A DNA stretch of 64,000 nt from positions 62,001-126,000 of the forward strand of contig JAPWJZ010000006.1 in assembly GCA_028283745.1 (NCBI GenBank). Direction: 5' to 3'. The translations under genes and the position numbers were made by a program. Under the pieces are notes generated by a model. The model ran no database searches. It was given only the letters and a program-made list of their open reading frames with translations, and was not told the origin of the DNA. This document shows positions 42,169 to 50,894 of this stretch, one piece after another; position 1 is the first letter of the stretch; the number at the start of each line of letters is the position of its first letter. This stretch comes from Micavibrio sp. (GTDB lineage: Bacteria; Pseudomonadota; Alphaproteobacteria; Micavibrionales; UBA2020).

Positions 42169-43077
42169 TTACGTCCTCCCCTTTTTCACGGCGAGGTCGT
42201 CATACAGTTTCGCCAGCGCGGTTTCGGGCTTGGTGGCGGTGCTGAAGCTGGAAAATTTCCAGCCCCATGATTTTGCGGCGGCGCCCAGCGCCTCGCGGTG
42301 GGCAATAAAGCGGCGTTCGTATTCTTCACGCACGGCTTCAACCTGCGGCAGGGTATAGGATGCGCCGTTTGGCGCTTCCATGTCGTAAAACTTCACGCGG
42401 CCCTTGAACGGCAGTGTTTCTTCGGACGGGTCATAAACCTGCACAAGGCTGCCGCTGATACCGCGCAGCGCCAGCGACTGGCAGAAGGCGGAAAGCTGCG
42501 GAACGGGATAATAAAAATCGCTGATCAGCACAACTTCCGACCGCGCGGCGACGGGCCTGCCCGTTTCCGCCATTGTTGTCTGCGTCGGCAGGTATTCGAA
42601 AATACGCTGGATGGAATTGTAATGCGTTTGCGGCGCAAGGCTGGTGCCAAGCAGGCTCACCTGTTCCCCGCCGTTCAGCACGACAATGCCGAGCGCCAGC
42701 AGCAGGCATTCGGCGAAATTCTTTTTGGTGGGCAGGTTTTTGTAGCCGCGGTAATTCATGGATTCCGATGAATCGCGGTAGAGCCAGAAGGTTTGCGACG
42801 CTTCCCATTCCATCTGCCGCACAAACGCATCACCGCGCTTGGCGGTTTGCCGCCAGTCAATGTCGCGGCGGGCATCGCCCGGCTGGTAGGGGCGAAACTG
42901 CCAGAAGCTTTCACCTAGACCCACGCGCCGGCGGCCATGCACGCCCTTCATGAAGGTATGGGCAACTTTATCCGCCTCCAGCAACAGTCCCGGCAGGCCG
43001 CCCGCAAGGCGTTCCGCAGCCGCAAGATTTTGCTGGCTGCCGTCCTTGGATGTTCCTGGCGGGCGCTCGTTGCTCAT
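42169..43077 (-). CDS. DUF58 domain protein
   Basis: A 302-residue protein with the DUF58 signature: RRVGLGESFWQFRPYQPGDARRDIDWRQTAKRGDAFVRQ (landmarks GESFWQFRPYQPGDARRDID, WRQTAKR), then FWLYRDSSESMNY, a vWA-like strand. DUF58 proteins partner MoxR AAA ATPases. Here no MoxR gene is adjacent; the upstream neighbour is rsmB, overlapping by 4 bases. The DUF4159 and 695-residue genes follow, so DUF58-DUF4159-695 aa is one operon. Confidence 0.92.
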   Translation of the reverse strand: MSNERPPGTSKDGSQQNLAAAERLAGGLPGLLLEADKVAHTFMKGVHGRRRVGLGESFWQFRPYQPGDARRDIDWRQTAKRGDAFVRQMEWEASQTFWLYRDSSESMNYRGYKNLPTKKNFAECLLLALGIVVLNGGEQVSLLGTSLAPQTHYNSIQRIFEYLPTQTTMAETGRPVAARSEVVLISDFYYPVPQLSAFCQSLALRGISGSLVQVYDPSEETLPFKGRVKFYDMEAPNGASYTLPQVEAVREEYERRFIAHREALGAAAKSWGWKFSSFSTATKPETALAKLYDDLAVKKGRT

Positions 43078-44408
43078 GCAGCGTCTTCGTCGTCCGGTGT
43101 TTCGGGTTCCGGCTTCAGGCGGCCTTTTTTGCGCATCAATACAGCGGCGAAAAAGCCGTCGGTATCGTGCTGCGCGGGCGTGACCTTCATGTACCTGCCG
43201 TCGCCGCCGAGGTCCATGATTTCGCTGGCGGGCTTCAAATAGAAATCGTCATGCGCCTGCAGGAATTTTTCAACCTGCGTTTCGTTTTCTTCGGGCAGCA
43301 GCGAACAGGTGGCGTAAACAAGGCGCCCGCCCGGCTTCACCATGCGGTAAGCGCTCTCTAAAATGTTGTGCTGCAGCGGCACAAGGGCGGAAATGCCGGG
43401 GCCCAGCATGCGCCAGCGTTTATCCGGGTCGCGCCGCCATGTGCCGGTGCCGGAACACGGCGCATCGACCAGGACAAGGTCAAAGTGACCGACATGGCGC
43501 TTTACGAACTTGTCGCGCTCGCTGGTCAGCTCGCGCGTTTCAATGTTATGCAGGCCCGCACGGCGGAAGCGTTCCTTAGCGCGGGTCAGGCGGCCGCCCA
43601 GAACGTCCATGGCCACAATGCGTCCCTTGTTATTCATGGCGGCGCCGATGGCAAGGGTTTTGCCGCCCGCGCCGGCGCAGAAATCCGCCACCTGTTCGCC
43701 GGGCTTCGCATCTGCCGCAATGGCGACAAGCTGGGAGCCTTCATCCTGAATTTCAATCACGCCGTTTTCAAACAGCGGGTGCTGCGTGATTTTCGGGCGG
43801 CCGAAAACGCGGATGGAGATGGGCGAAATTTTGCCTGCATGCGCATCAATGCCGTCATGCTTCAGTTCGGCCAGCACTTCGTCGCGCGTCGCCTTGATGA
43901 GGTTGACGCGCAGGTCCATGGGTGCGGGCACCAGCATGGCGTTCATTTCGCTTTCGTAATGCGCGCCCAAAACTTCCTGCAGAGATTCAAACGCCCATTC
44001 GGGGCATTCGGTGCGCTCCCGCAGCGGCATGTCTGGGGAAACGAGCTTTTTGCCCTGCAGGTCGCGGGCGAAGGCGAATTCCTGCTTCGTCAGCTGCGCC
44101 GGCGCATATTGCGCGCCGGAGAATGCGCCGCTGAGGGAATCTGCGCTATGTTCGTTATCAAGGATAAGCCCCGCCATAATCAGCGTGCGTTCGTTCACCT
44201 CAAGCCCGCCGCGCTTCACCCACCAGCCGAGGCGGTGGTATTCGCGCATGGTGCGGTACAGGCGGTTGTTGATGGCGGCGCGGTCGTGGGAGCCGATAAA
44301 GCGGCGTGCCCGCAGGTAAGCGCTGGCGACGGTATCCGCCGGGCGGGGAGTGGCAAAAACCTCCCCCAAAATCTCGATAACCGCCTGTATTCTTGCGGCT
44401 GGCGTCAT
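43074..44408 (-). CDS. rsmB: 16S rRNA cytosine-C5 methyltransferase RsmB family
   Basis: A 444-residue NOL1/NOP2/Sun enzyme. The N-terminal NusB-like RNA-binding region is followed by a Rossmann domain: VADFCAGAGGKTLAIGAAM (SAM motif I), LVDAPCSGTGTWRRDPD (motif IV Cys) and LVYATCSLLPEENE (motif VI nucleophilic Cys). RsmB makes m5C967 in 16S rRNA; alphaproteobacteria often have more than one paralogue, so the exact site is inferred. It overlaps the DUF58 gene (ATGA), an unusual coupling for a housekeeping rRNA enzyme. Confidence 0.9.
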   Translation of the reverse strand: MTPAARIQAVIEILGEVFATPRPADTVASAYLRARRFIGSHDRAAINNRLYRTMREYHRLGWWVKRGGLEVNERTLIMAGLILDNEHSADSLSGAFSGAQYAPAQLTKQEFAFARDLQGKKLVSPDMPLRERTECPEWAFESLQEVLGAHYESEMNAMLVPAPMDLRVNLIKATRDEVLAELKHDGIDAHAGKISPISIRVFGRPKITQHPLFENGVIEIQDEGSQLVAIAADAKPGEQVADFCAGAGGKTLAIGAAMNNKGRIVAMDVLGGRLTRAKERFRRAGLHNIETRELTSERDKFVKRHVGHFDLVLVDAPCSGTGTWRRDPDKRWRMLGPGISALVPLQHNILESAYRMVKPGGRLVYATCSLLPEENETQVEKFLQAHDDFYLKPASEIMDLGGDGRYMKVTPAQHDTDGFFAAVLMRKKGRLKPEPETPDDEDAA

Positions 44409-44452
44409 GGCGGTTGTATCCCTTCTAAAGTACCGAGTTTTATTTGACGGTG

Positions 44453-45829
44453 TTAACGCGCGCGCACGAATTCGGCAAGTTCCTGCAGCGTCTTGATGTC
44501 TTTTGCGCCCGCATAGGCCATGCCGGCCCGCAGGTCGTCAACCAGATGCTTCACCACATGTTCAATGCCGCCGCGGTAACGCACGGAGGTATCAATACCG
44601 TCGGCATCGACCTTGTAGGGGTCATGCACGATGGTGGAGAACGCGGGGCGGTGCTGCGTTTTTGCAGCCGGGTTGACGATTTTGTAGGCATGGCCTTCAT
44701 GGAACAGCACATCTCCCGGCGCTTCATCGGTACCGGCGAAAAGGGTGCTGACAACGGCGCTTTCCGCACCAACGGCCAGCGCCTTCACCAGCGTCGCGGC
44801 ATCGGAAACGCCGCCGTCGAGGATGACGGGCACGCCGTTCATTTCGCACTGCTCTGCGATCATCATGACCGAGGTAAATTGCGGCACGCCAAAGCCGAGG
44901 CGGCTTGCGCCGCCCTTCATGCCGCAGAAGCCGACTTTAATGGCATCCGCGCCGGCGTCCATCAGGCTGCGCGCGGCATCCGGCGTTGCAACGTTGCCCG
45001 CGACGATCTGCACTTCGGCGGAGCGTTGCTGGCGAATGCGGCTAACGGTATTGGCGGCTTCCTTGTTGTGGGCGTGGGCAACGTCGACAAAGACAACGTC
45101 AAGCCCGGCATCCGTCATGGCGGCGCAGCGGTCAAACGCGTCCTTGCCCAGCGATACGGCGGCGCCGACGCGCAGGCGGCCATGCGCATCCCGCGCGGCA
45201 TCCTTGTAGCGCGACAGTTTTTGAATGTCTTTCGACGTGATAAGGCCGGTGCAGCGGCCCTGGTCATCCACAATCACCAGCTTTTCAATGCGGCGTTCAT
45301 GCATCAGCTGCATGGCGTGGGCTTTTTCGATGTTGCCCTTCACGGTCACGACGTTCTTGCTCATCAGCTCGGACACGGGCTTGGCGTAATCTTCGAAGAA
45401 ACGCAGGTCGCGGCTGGTGATGATGCCAACGACTTTTTGCGACGGCTGTTCAACCACCGGCAGGCCGGAAATTTTGTAGGTGGTCATGAGGTCCAGCGCT
45501 TCGGCGACGGAGGAATCCGGCGAAACGGTAATGGGGTTCATGACGGTATTGCCTTCGGCGCGCTTGACGCGGCGCACCTCCTCCACCTGTTTGCCGAGGG
45601 GCATGTTGTCGTGGATGACGCCAATGCCGCCGAGCTGCGCGATGGCAATGGCCATGGCGCTTTCGGTGACGCTGTCGAGGCCCGCTGCAATCAGGGGAAT
45701 GTTGATGTCGATATTTTTTGTCAGCCGCGTCTTGAGCGAGACGTCCTGCGGCTTGATATTGCTTTCGGCCGGTACCAGCAGGACATCGCTGAAGTTAAGC
45801 GCGTCGCGAACCGTGGCGTTTCTTTTCAT
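44453..45829 (-). CDS. IMP dehydrogenase homologue with altered catalytic loop
   Basis: A 458-residue protein with full IMPDH architecture: an N-terminal barrel part (FSDVLLVPAES), two CBS domains (~95-205; SGLPVVE, EKLVIVDDQGR), then GRLRVGAAVS and IVAGNVATPDAARSL. Yet the K+-site/catalytic loop, normally KVGIGPGSICTTR, reads KVGFCGMKGGASR (298-310), so Gly307 stands where the catalytic Cys belongs. DSVTES, AHAHNK and the flap region (HEGHAYKIVNPAAKTQHRP, no RY) also deviate. True IMPDH activity (IMP to XMP) is doubtful; it may be a regulatory or repurposed relative. Confidence 0.88.
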   Translation of the reverse strand: MKRNATVRDALNFSDVLLVPAESNIKPQDVSLKTRLTKNIDINIPLIAAGLDSVTESAMAIAIAQLGGIGVIHDNMPLGKQVEEVRRVKRAEGNTVMNPITVSPDSSVAEALDLMTTYKISGLPVVEQPSQKVVGIITSRDLRFFEDYAKPVSELMSKNVVTVKGNIEKAHAMQLMHERRIEKLVIVDDQGRCTGLITSKDIQKLSRYKDAARDAHGRLRVGAAVSLGKDAFDRCAAMTDAGLDVVFVDVAHAHNKEAANTVSRIRQQRSAEVQIVAGNVATPDAARSLMDAGADAIKVGFCGMKGGASRLGFGVPQFTSVMMIAEQCEMNGVPVILDGGVSDAATLVKALAVGAESAVVSTLFAGTDEAPGDVLFHEGHAYKIVNPAAKTQHRPAFSTIVHDPYKVDADGIDTSVRYRGGIEHVVKHLVDDLRAGMAYAGAKDIKTLQELAEFVRAR

Positions 45830-45883
45830 AACCGTAACCCTCTTGCGTGAATATCTTTGGGTGAATAATCCCGAGAGGCAATT

Positions 45884-46576
45884 TTATCCGCGAAATCCGA
45901 GAGCTACAACATACATTTCGGAAGAATCCTTGCGGCTTGCGGGCGGCTTGACGTGTTTTACTTTCGTAAAATCTTTTTTCATCGCCAACAGCAGGTCTTT
46001 CTCCGACCCGCCCTGGAAAACCTTGCACAGGAAGGTGCCGCCGGGCAGCAGGACTTCCTTGGCGAATTCATATGCAGCCTCGGCAAGTGCCATAATGCGG
46101 ATGTGGTCCGTCTCGCGGTGGCCCATGGTGGGCGGCGCCATGTCGGACATCACGATATGCGCCTTGCCGCCGATGGCGTTTTTAAGCAAATCGGGCGCGC
46201 GGTCATCCATAAAGTCCATCTGGATGAATTCGGCTTCGGCCACGGGTTTCATTTCAAGGTAATCAATCGCGACGACTTTGCCGCCGTTCTTGCCGGGGGA
46301 GACGATTTCGCAGGCGACTTGCGTCCAGCCGCCGGGGGCCGCGCCAAGGTCGATGATTTTCATGCCGGGCTTGAAAATATCCAGCTCGTCGTTGATCTGC
46401 TGAATTTTAAAGGCGGCGCGGCTGTGAAAGCCTGCGTCTTTCGCGGCGACAACATACGGGTCGTTCAATTGACGCTCCAGCCAGCGGGCAGAGGAAATGG
46501 AACGCTTGTTGCGCGTCTTGAGGTGGATTTTTTTCTGGATGCGTTTGGGGTCGCGCGGCGGTTTTTTGTCGGTCAT
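45884..46576 (-). CDS. rlmE: 23S rRNA (uridine-2552-2'-O)-methyltransferase RlmE (FtsJ/RrmJ)
   Basis: A 230-residue enzyme with the RrmJ fold and K-D-K-E tetrad: SRAAFKIQQI (Lys), IDLGAAPGGWTQVA (SAM site), VMSDMAPPTMG (Asp), FLCKVFQGG (Lys) and SSEMYVVALG (Glu). It methylates the ribose of U2552 in the A loop, late in 50S assembly. The N-terminal 45 residues are strongly basic. ATG 46576 follows AGGA; an in-frame GTG at 46615 would overlap the upstream gene. It lies downstream of a zincin-like gene and upstream of the IMPDH homologue. Confidence 0.95.
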   Translation of the reverse strand: MTDKKPPRDPKRIQKKIHLKTRNKRSISSARWLERQLNDPYVVAAKDAGFHSRAAFKIQQINDELDIFKPGMKIIDLGAAPGGWTQVACEIVSPGKNGGKVVAIDYLEMKPVAEAEFIQMDFMDDRAPDLLKNAIGGKAHIVMSDMAPPTMGHRETDHIRIMALAEAAYEFAKEVLLPGGTFLCKVFQGGSEKDLLLAMKKDFTKVKHVKPPASRKDSSEMYVVALGFRG

Positions 46577-46599
46577 GATGGTCCTGAAGATACAGTTTG

Positions 46600-47655
46600 T
46601 TAGGGTTTCGCACAAGGCGCGCCTTCTTTGGGCGCATTTGGCGGTGAATTGAGATTTGCGGCGGGCGGCACGGGGCTTGCCGCTGCTTTTGCCAGTTCTT
46701 CGGCGCGCGCGTCAAGGTCGCGCAAAACTTTTTGCCAGCCGCGGCCGGCGAGTTTCACATGCTTGCCATCGCACAGCACCTGCCCTGCCACCAGCGCTTT
46801 CAGCGCCTGGCTGCCGAACTTGAATTCATCGCCCGTTGCCGTCGTCACAATTCTGGCGGCGAAGGTTTTCATCAGCTCCATATCGCCATCAGCCGCATTG
46901 GTCAGGCCTTTGTTAAAGCGCAGGAAGCTGTAATACATGTTGCTGACCTTGTGGTACGGCAGCATGTTGCGGCGGGCGTAGGTGGTGGCAAGCGCAGCGG
47001 TTTCGCCGGGCGTCAGCGTTGAAAAATCGGTCGTTTTGCTGTCTTCGATGATGGCGGCAACGGTGGGCGCGGTAAAATGCGCGCCGCTGTCGTTGCGGAA
47101 GGCAAGCTCCACCGCGCGCATGGACGGCACGGCAGCAACGCCCTCCGCGCTGCCGAACCGCTGGATATGGCGGATCACGGCGTAAGCATCCGCCACGCAT
47201 TCCTTCAGGTTCGGCGCCATATAGCCGTAGCCATCTGCGCAAATAAGGTGGCCCACTTCATGGTCGAAGACATAGACGTTTTCGATATCCACCGGCGATT
47301 TCGCGCCTGTCAGGCGCGGCAGGCCGCGGCGGCTGGCGGCACGGTCAATGACGATGGCGTTGAAATCATCCACCTGCACGCAAAAGCTGAAGCCGTCTTT
47401 TTGCATACGGGCGACGCTGTTGAACAGGAAGGTATTGGAGCGCAGCTTGGTTTCAGCCGCTTCGGCATCTTCCAGCGGACGGATAATTTGCGTGCCCTGC
47501 CCCGTCATGTCGACGAAGTAGATTTTATCGCGGAAGGCCGGATGGTCCTTGTAAAAACCCGTCACTTCGCCTTGGTAATCAAACGCATAGGTCTTCAGCG
47601 CGGCATGCGCGGCGTTGAAGACGGGTGCGAGGGATTTTTGACGGGCAGATGGCAC
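46600..47655 (-). CDS. Zincin-like hypothetical protein with HEVGH motif
   Basis: A 351-residue protein of unknown family. VFDHEVGHLICADGYGYM has a metalloprotease-type HExxH (His132, Glu133, His136). KECVADAYAV 16 residues later supplies Glu152 and Asp156, similar to the third-ligand helix of gluzincins. No signal peptide was found, and the C-terminus is Pro/Ala-rich. Zinc-peptidase activity is inference from these motifs. The start GTG 47655 follows AAAGGAG at 11 bases. Confidence 0.82.
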   Translation of the reverse strand: MPSARQKSLAPVFNAAHAALKTYAFDYQGEVTGFYKDHPAFRDKIYFVDMTGQGTQIIRPLEDAEAAETKLRSNTFLFNSVARMQKDGFSFCVQVDDFNAIVIDRAASRRGLPRLTGAKSPVDIENVYVFDHEVGHLICADGYGYMAPNLKECVADAYAVIRHIQRFGSAEGVAAVPSMRAVELAFRNDSGAHFTAPTVAAIIEDSKTTDFSTLTPGETAALATTYARRNMLPYHKVSNMYYSFLRFNKGLTNAADGDMELMKTFAARIVTTATGDEFKFGSQALKALVAGQVLCDGKHVKLAGRGWQKVLRDLDARAEELAKAAASPVPPAANLNSPPNAPKEGAPCAKP

Positions 47656-47746
47656 AGCAGTAATAGCTCCTTTTTACGGGAGTTATTATACATAAATATA
47701 TACATAAAAGACAGAACAATAAATTCTGCTTTATCAGCGTCTTAGA

Positions 47747-49192
47747 TTACTTTGCCACGGGCATGGTGAATTCTGCCTTATGTTCGTCCGGCCAGCGGGA
47801 GGTAATGGCCTTCAGGCGGGTATAGAACCGTACCCCCTCCATGCCGTGCATATGCACATCGCCGAACAGCGACCGCTTCCAGCCGCCGAAGCTGTGGAAT
47901 GCCATGGGCACGGGAATGGGTACGTTGATGCCGACCATGCCGATTTTCACCTGCTGCGCAAACTGCCGCGCCGCGCCGCCGTGGTTGGTAAAAATGGCAA
48001 CGCCGTTGCCAAACGGGTGATCGTTGATGAGCTGGATTGCTTCGCCCATATCTTTCGCACGGGTGATAGCGAGGACGGGGCCAAAAATTTCTTCCTGATA
48101 GATTTTCATTTCAGGCTTCACGTCATCAAACAGGCAGCAGCCGAAAAAGAATCCCTTGCCGGAGGCGGGCTTGAAGCCGCGGCCATCCACCACCAGCTTC
48201 GCGCCTTCTTTAACGCCAAGGTCAACATAGCTGCGCACTTTATCAAGGTGCTTCTGGCTCACCAGCGGGCCCATCTCCGTCCCTGCCGCCGCGCCGTCGC
48301 CGATTTTAATATGATCGATGCGTTTTTTGAGGGCGGAGACAAGGCGCTCCGCCGTTTCCGCGCCGACAGGCACGGCCACGGAAATTGCCATGCAGCGCTC
48401 GCCCGCTGAACCATATGCCGCGCCCATCAGCGCTTCCGCCGCCTGTTCAATATCGGCATCCGGCATAATGACCATGTGGTTTTTTGCGCCGCCTAAAGCC
48501 TGCACGCGCTTGCCCTGCTGCGTTGCCGTCTGGTGAATATATTCCGCAACCGGCGTCGAACCAACGAAGCTGACCGCCTGCACCAGCGGGTGGTGCAGCA
48601 GCGCATCCACCGCTTCCTTGCCGCCATCGACGACCTGCAGCACGCCTTCGGGGCCGCCGGCTTCAAGGAAGTATTTCAAAATCAGTCTTGCCGTGGCGGG
48701 GTCAACTTCAGACGGCTTCCAGATAAACGTATTGCCCGCGGTAATGCAGATGGGGAACATCCAGAACCCGATCATGGCGGGGAAGTTGAACGGCGTAATG
48801 CCCGCGCAAACGCCCAGCGGCTGGCGCACGGAATGAATATCCACACCGCGGCCGACGTTTTCGCTGAAATCACCCTTCAAAAGGTGCGGCATGCCAATTG
48901 CGAATTCGACAACCTCAAGCCCGCGTTGCACTTCGCCGCGCGCGTCTTCCAGCGTTTTGCCGTGTTCGCGGGTGATGGTGGCGGCAATCGCGTCGCGGTT
49001 GGCATTGCAGATTTCAAGAAACTTCATGAGGACGCGGGAACGCTTCAGCGTTGTTTCCGCCGACCAAAGCGCAAAAGCCTTTTCCGACTTTTCCACCGCC
49101 GCGTTCACGGTTGCCGTATCGGCATGGGTGACCTGGTACAGCACCTCGCCGGTGGCGGGGTTATAGACGGGGGTTTGCGTTGCTTGCGGCAT
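47747..49192 (-). CDS. mmsA: CoA-acylating methylmalonate-semialdehyde dehydrogenase
   Basis: A 481-residue aldehyde dehydrogenase of the MmsA/IolA branch. Landmarks: PLGVCAGITPFNFPAMIGFWMFP, IWKPSEVDP, FVGSTPVAEYI, ALGGAKNHMVIMPDAD, the catalytic Cys in GSAGERCMAIS, and PVPMAFHSFGGWKRSLFGD. It converts methylmalonate or malonate semialdehyde to propionyl- or acetyl-CoA in valine, pyrimidine or inositol catabolism. The MmsA-specific GGAKNH and SFGGWK support the subfamily. No other valine-catabolic genes are adjacent. Confidence 0.94.
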   Translation of the reverse strand: MPQATQTPVYNPATGEVLYQVTHADTATVNAAVEKSEKAFALWSAETTLKRSRVLMKFLEICNANRDAIAATITREHGKTLEDARGEVQRGLEVVEFAIGMPHLLKGDFSENVGRGVDIHSVRQPLGVCAGITPFNFPAMIGFWMFPICITAGNTFIWKPSEVDPATARLILKYFLEAGGPEGVLQVVDGGKEAVDALLHHPLVQAVSFVGSTPVAEYIHQTATQQGKRVQALGGAKNHMVIMPDADIEQAAEALMGAAYGSAGERCMAISVAVPVGAETAERLVSALKKRIDHIKIGDGAAAGTEMGPLVSQKHLDKVRSYVDLGVKEGAKLVVDGRGFKPASGKGFFFGCCLFDDVKPEMKIYQEEIFGPVLAITRAKDMGEAIQLINDHPFGNGVAIFTNHGGAARQFAQQVKIGMVGINVPIPVPMAFHSFGGWKRSLFGDVHMHGMEGVRFYTRLKAITSRWPDEHKAEFTMPVAK

Positions 49193-49360
49193 GTTTTATT
49201 CCTCTGGTGATTTCAGGCTACCAATATAAAGCTAAATCAAATCAAAGCAAAACCGGCAATGTGACAGAAAATTACTTGTGCGCCGCACCATAAGATAGCG
49301 CGTTGACATATCCATAACCGACATTAAACTGCTGGGAATTCATTTGTTTAGGAGAGACCC

Positions 49361-49753
49361 ATGACAGAGTGGACCCCCAAGGTCGAACAGCTGATCCGCG
49401 ACGTTGGCGATTACCTTGAAGCGCAGATGAAAGATTTGATAGACCCTGCCGCGGGTGCGCTCGGCACCTCCTCCCGCATGGCGTTCCGCCACGCCTCCAA
49501 CGGCCAGCGGTTAATGGACCGCGCCGCGAATGAGCTGGGCTGCAACCTTTCCGACTGGAACGGCAGCCTGCAAAAAGTCGTGGAACTGGCCGAAGCCAAC
49601 AACAGCGATGCCGCCGCAAAAATAAAGCGCGTGCTGCCCCTCGCCAAACGCATCGCCGATGAATTCGGCATCGGCGAACAAAGCGCCGGCATGGGCAAGC
49701 TGGAACAATTCCAGAAATTGAAACAGGTCAAGAAAAAGGGCTACAGGCTTTAA
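49361..49753 (+). CDS. Hypothetical helical protein (130 aa)
   Basis: A soluble all-alpha-looking protein: VEQLIRDVGDYLEAQMKDL, QKVVELAEANNSDAAAKIKR, LEQFQKLKQVKKKGYRL. No known motif. ATG 49361 follows AGGAGAGACCC. It stands between mmsA (divergent) and the desaturase-family gene, 75 bases from the latter. Confidence 0.78.
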   Translation: MTEWTPKVEQLIRDVGDYLEAQMKDLIDPAAGALGTSSRMAFRHASNGQRLMDRAANELGCNLSDWNGSLQKVVELAEANNSDAAAKIKRVLPLAKRIADEFGIGEQSAGMGKLEQFQKLKQVKKKGYRL

Positions 49754-49827
49754 ACGCCCGCCACCGCAGGTATTTGCCGCCGCGCCCGGTATAACCTTTA
49801 TGAGACACACATAAAGGGGGCTATGCC

Positions 49828-50652
49828 ATGGAAAACCTTGTTTCTTTTCTGCGGGAAAATCGCTGGTCGATTGCGCTGGTGCTGGTGGGCATGGCCTTGG
49901 CGGGCCTTGCAATTGACCGCTACAAGGGCCGCGCGCGCCATGCGCCGGAAACGTGGCTCAACCTTTCCGTCTTCGCCATCGGCTTTACGCTCAACAACCT
50001 TGTCTACAAGGCGTTGCAGCTGGCGGGAATGAGTTTTTTTGGCGGCTTTGCCCTTGCCCATATTCCGCTGAACGCCATCAGCTTTGCCGCCGCCTTTGTG
50101 CTGGTGGATTTCATTTATTACTGGCGGCACCGGCTGGAACATATCATTCCCGTTCTTTGGGCGGAACATTCGGTGCATCACAGTTCGGAAGAGTTCAATT
50201 TTTCGACGGCCCTGCGCCTGCCGTGGGTAACGCCGCTGTTCGGCTGGGTGGCCTTTGTGCCGCTGGTCATTGCCGGGTTTTCACCGTTGGAAGTTTTTAT
50301 CGCCTTCCAGCTGAACCTGCTGTTCCAGTACTTCATTCACAACGACACGGTGCAAAAACTGGGCGCTGTTGAAAAACTGCTGAACACGCCCGCCAACCAC
50401 CGCGTGCATCATGCCAGCAACGCCGAATACATCGACAAAAATTTCGCCGGCGTGTTCATTTTGTGGGACAGAATGTTCGGCACATATGAAGAAGAAAACG
50501 CCAAACCCGTTTACGGCGCGAAATATACCATTCCGAACCGCGACCCGTTCAGCGTCAACTTTTACCCGTGGGTGGCATTGCTAAAACGCGCGGGCGCGGC
50601 GGGCGGCTTGCGCGCCTTCTGCCGCACGCTGTTCGTGCCGCTGAAGCCTTAA
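49828..50652 (+). CDS. Sterol desaturase / fatty acid hydroxylase family protein
   Basis: A 274-residue membrane di-iron enzyme with the family's His clusters: YYWRHRLEH, ILWAEHSVHHSSEEFNF and HRVHHASNAEYID, plus about four hydrophobic helices. Members oxidise sterols, carotenoids or acyl chains at C-H bonds; the substrate is unknown. ATG 49828 follows AAAGGGGG. It overlaps a small leftward gene by 4 bases at their 3' ends. Confidence 0.93.
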   Translation: MENLVSFLRENRWSIALVLVGMALAGLAIDRYKGRARHAPETWLNLSVFAIGFTLNNLVYKALQLAGMSFFGGFALAHIPLNAISFAAAFVLVDFIYYWRHRLEHIIPVLWAEHSVHHSSEEFNFSTALRLPWVTPLFGWVAFVPLVIAGFSPLEVFIAFQLNLLFQYFIHNDTVQKLGAVEKLLNTPANHRVHHASNAEYIDKNFAGVFILWDRMFGTYEEENAKPVYGAKYTIPNRDPFSVNFYPWVALLKRAGAAGGLRAFCRTLFVPLKP

Positions 50653-50882
50653 ACGAGAACCTCGGTGATGTTAAGGTCGGCATCATACATGAATGCAACT
50701 TCATCGCCGCTTTCATAGGCATTCTTGAGCATGCCGCGCAAAAAATCGCTCATCTCGTTATCCGCCACTTTGAAGTAGCCGGAATGGTTGGGGAAGGACA
50801 CGAGGAATTTATCCCCCTCCTCGACAATCTTGCGGATGACACCTTTTGACTGAAGCTTCTGCGGCACATTATCCTGCATCAT
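50649..50882 (-). CDS. Small hypothetical protein (77 aa)
   Basis: A 77-residue soluble, acidic protein (KGVIRKIVEEGDKFLVSFPNHSG, then EMSDFLRGMLKNAYESGDEV). No known motif. Starts at ATG ATG 50882-50877 with a poor ribosome site. It lies 12 bases after the glutaminase-like gene and may be its co-transcribed partner, a position that would suit an inhibitor or immunity-type protein, but that is speculative. Confidence 0.7.
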   Translation of the reverse strand: MMQDNVPQKLQSKGVIRKIVEEGDKFLVSFPNHSGYFKVADNEMSDFLRGMLKNAYESGDEVAFMYDADLNITEVLV

Positions 50883-50894
50883 GAAAAATTCTTT

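Noticed and set aside
40516..45850. Long + strand frames (40516-41910, 43368-44447, 44444-45850) antisense to DUF4159, rsmB and the IMPDH homologue
   Set aside because: Products are low-complexity His/Arg/Ala-rich with no domain signature, and each lies fully opposite a well-supported gene.
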